A DNA stretch of 45,273 nt from a virus, in the IMG/VR virus record IMGVR_UViG_3300050821_005745, positions 1 to 45,273 of that record; one strand, 5' to 3'. Under the pieces are notes generated by a model, which saw nothing but the letters and a program-made list of their open reading frames with translations, was not told where the DNA came from and ran no database searches. Position numbers and translations under genes: made by a program. Every line of letters begins with the position of its first letter. Within the stretch, counting starts at the first letter, position 1. Below are positions 44,763 to 45,273 of the stretch, piece after piece.

Positions 44763-45125
44763 AAGTACGACGGGTTATTCTACCGTAAGTTGCGCAATTG
44801 TCCTCAAGCGAGGCGACATCGCTGATCCGTGTAAGCAATCGGGTTCGGTGAATTGGTGCGAATTTACGGAAAGCGCGGGCGACCGGCGCGATTGAATCGC
44901 TGAAAAATGGGGCTTGCGAAACGCAGGTGAGTTTTTTCTAACAATGGCAGCGGCGCGCATTGTTCCGTTCGGTGCGCCGCGGGCGCCGAAATGCCAGAAA
45001 AACTAGCGATTAGAAAAAGTTATCTCGACGTGGCGCGGACTTTGAGACGTAGGAGTGATCTGCAGGAAAAAACACCGCAACAAAAATCCTGCGGGTGACG
45101 AAGCCGGCGACTTTCTGTGGCAAAG
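44763..45125. other. Right chromosomal flank without a gene
   Basis: Contains the native tRNA promoter at its left end. On the minus strand CCGCAGGATTTTTGTTGCGG followed by TGTTTTTT (about 45068-45096) could terminate the gene on the right. GC-rich inverted runs around 44960-44985 may be structural. I see no coding sequence. Confidence 0.5.
44777..44807 (-). promoter_or_regulatory. Native tRNA-Pro promoter, now upstream of int
   Basis: Minus strand TAGAAT (44777-44782) is one mismatch from TATAAT and lies 16 bp before the tRNA remnant. TTGAGG (44802-44807) is a possible -35 box with a 19-bp spacer, slightly long. Transcription would start near 44770, pass through the tRNA fragment and enter int. 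Confidence 0.5.
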
Positions 45126-45272
45126 TTACGGCGATGCAGGCTCCGGTTTCAGGGATTGTTTGCTGGGAGTTTGCGGTTTGTCGGGGCGGGCAAATGCGTA
45201 AATTCCCGCGGGATCGGAAACCAGCAGGATGCGATCGGGCTCAACCAAAATTCCCACTGGCTGCAGCGCGGC
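45126..45272 (-). CDS. C-terminal end of a chromosomal gene (partial)
   Basis: The frame enters from the window edge and ends at TAA 45128-45126, giving 48 residues. They begin AALQPVGILVEPDRILLVSD, continue with PAGIYAFARPDKP and close with a Pro-rich tail. The strand-turn pattern resembles a beta-propeller blade (for example a lactonase or quinoprotein type) but the fragment is too short to name. It belongs to the host, outside attR. Confidence 0.55.
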   Translation of the reverse strand, partial: AALQPVGILVEPDRILLVSDPAGIYAFARPDKPQTPSKQSLKPEPASP

Positions 45273-45273
45273 G

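Overview
The window is the end of one integrative element (about 1-3948), a complete tailed-phage prophage (3981-44762, 40.8 kb) and a short right chromosomal flank. The two elements meet at one tRNA-Pro(UGG) gene. A 47-bp direct repeat (3981-4027 and 44716-44762), formed by the 5' part of that tRNA, bounds the prophage. The host is a GC-rich bacterium. The large integrase of the left element (opening MARRGFQQGSLFQRGTR) resembles integrases I associate with Acidobacteriota, so that phylum is my best guess, but it is an inference.

Left element: a small hypothetical gene, a HigBA-type toxin-antitoxin operon with a third gene, about 800 bp without a convincing gene that ends in a large nested inverted repeat, then excisionase and integrase running up to the tRNA 3' end.

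Prophage: next to attL, on the plus strand, is a type II restriction-modification pair, a BstYI/BglII-like endonuclease with an SPPY-type DNA methyltransferase. Everything else reads leftward on the minus strand. From attR inward come a tyrosine integrase, a block of small early genes of unknown function with a palindrome-rich region, zinc-binding and glycosyltransferase genes, an HNH nuclease and a possible cos region. Then come the head genes (small and large terminase, a portal fused to a histidine-phosphatase-like domain, HK97 protease, HK97 capsid), the tail tube and connector genes, a tail chaperone with a probable -1 frameshift, tape measure, an RcGTA-like tail-tip block (DUF2460, DUF2163, NlpC/P60, hub, 1562-aa tip), endolysin, receptor-binding genes and holin-like membrane genes. 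No repressor or replication protein is recognisable.

Strongest observations: (1) by eye the prophage has roughly 190 GATC sites but no RGATCY site, which fits a BstYI-like specificity for its own R-M system; (2) two integrases border opposite ends of one tRNA, and the phage has cut the tRNA from its native promoter, which now points into the phage integrase; (3) the portal-phosphatase fusion has RHG changed to EHG; (4) a promoter-like element with a palindromic spacer occurs twice, once directly before a structured RNA leader of the capsid gene. Several small genes of 40-56 codons, tightly overlapped with their neighbours, are also annotated.
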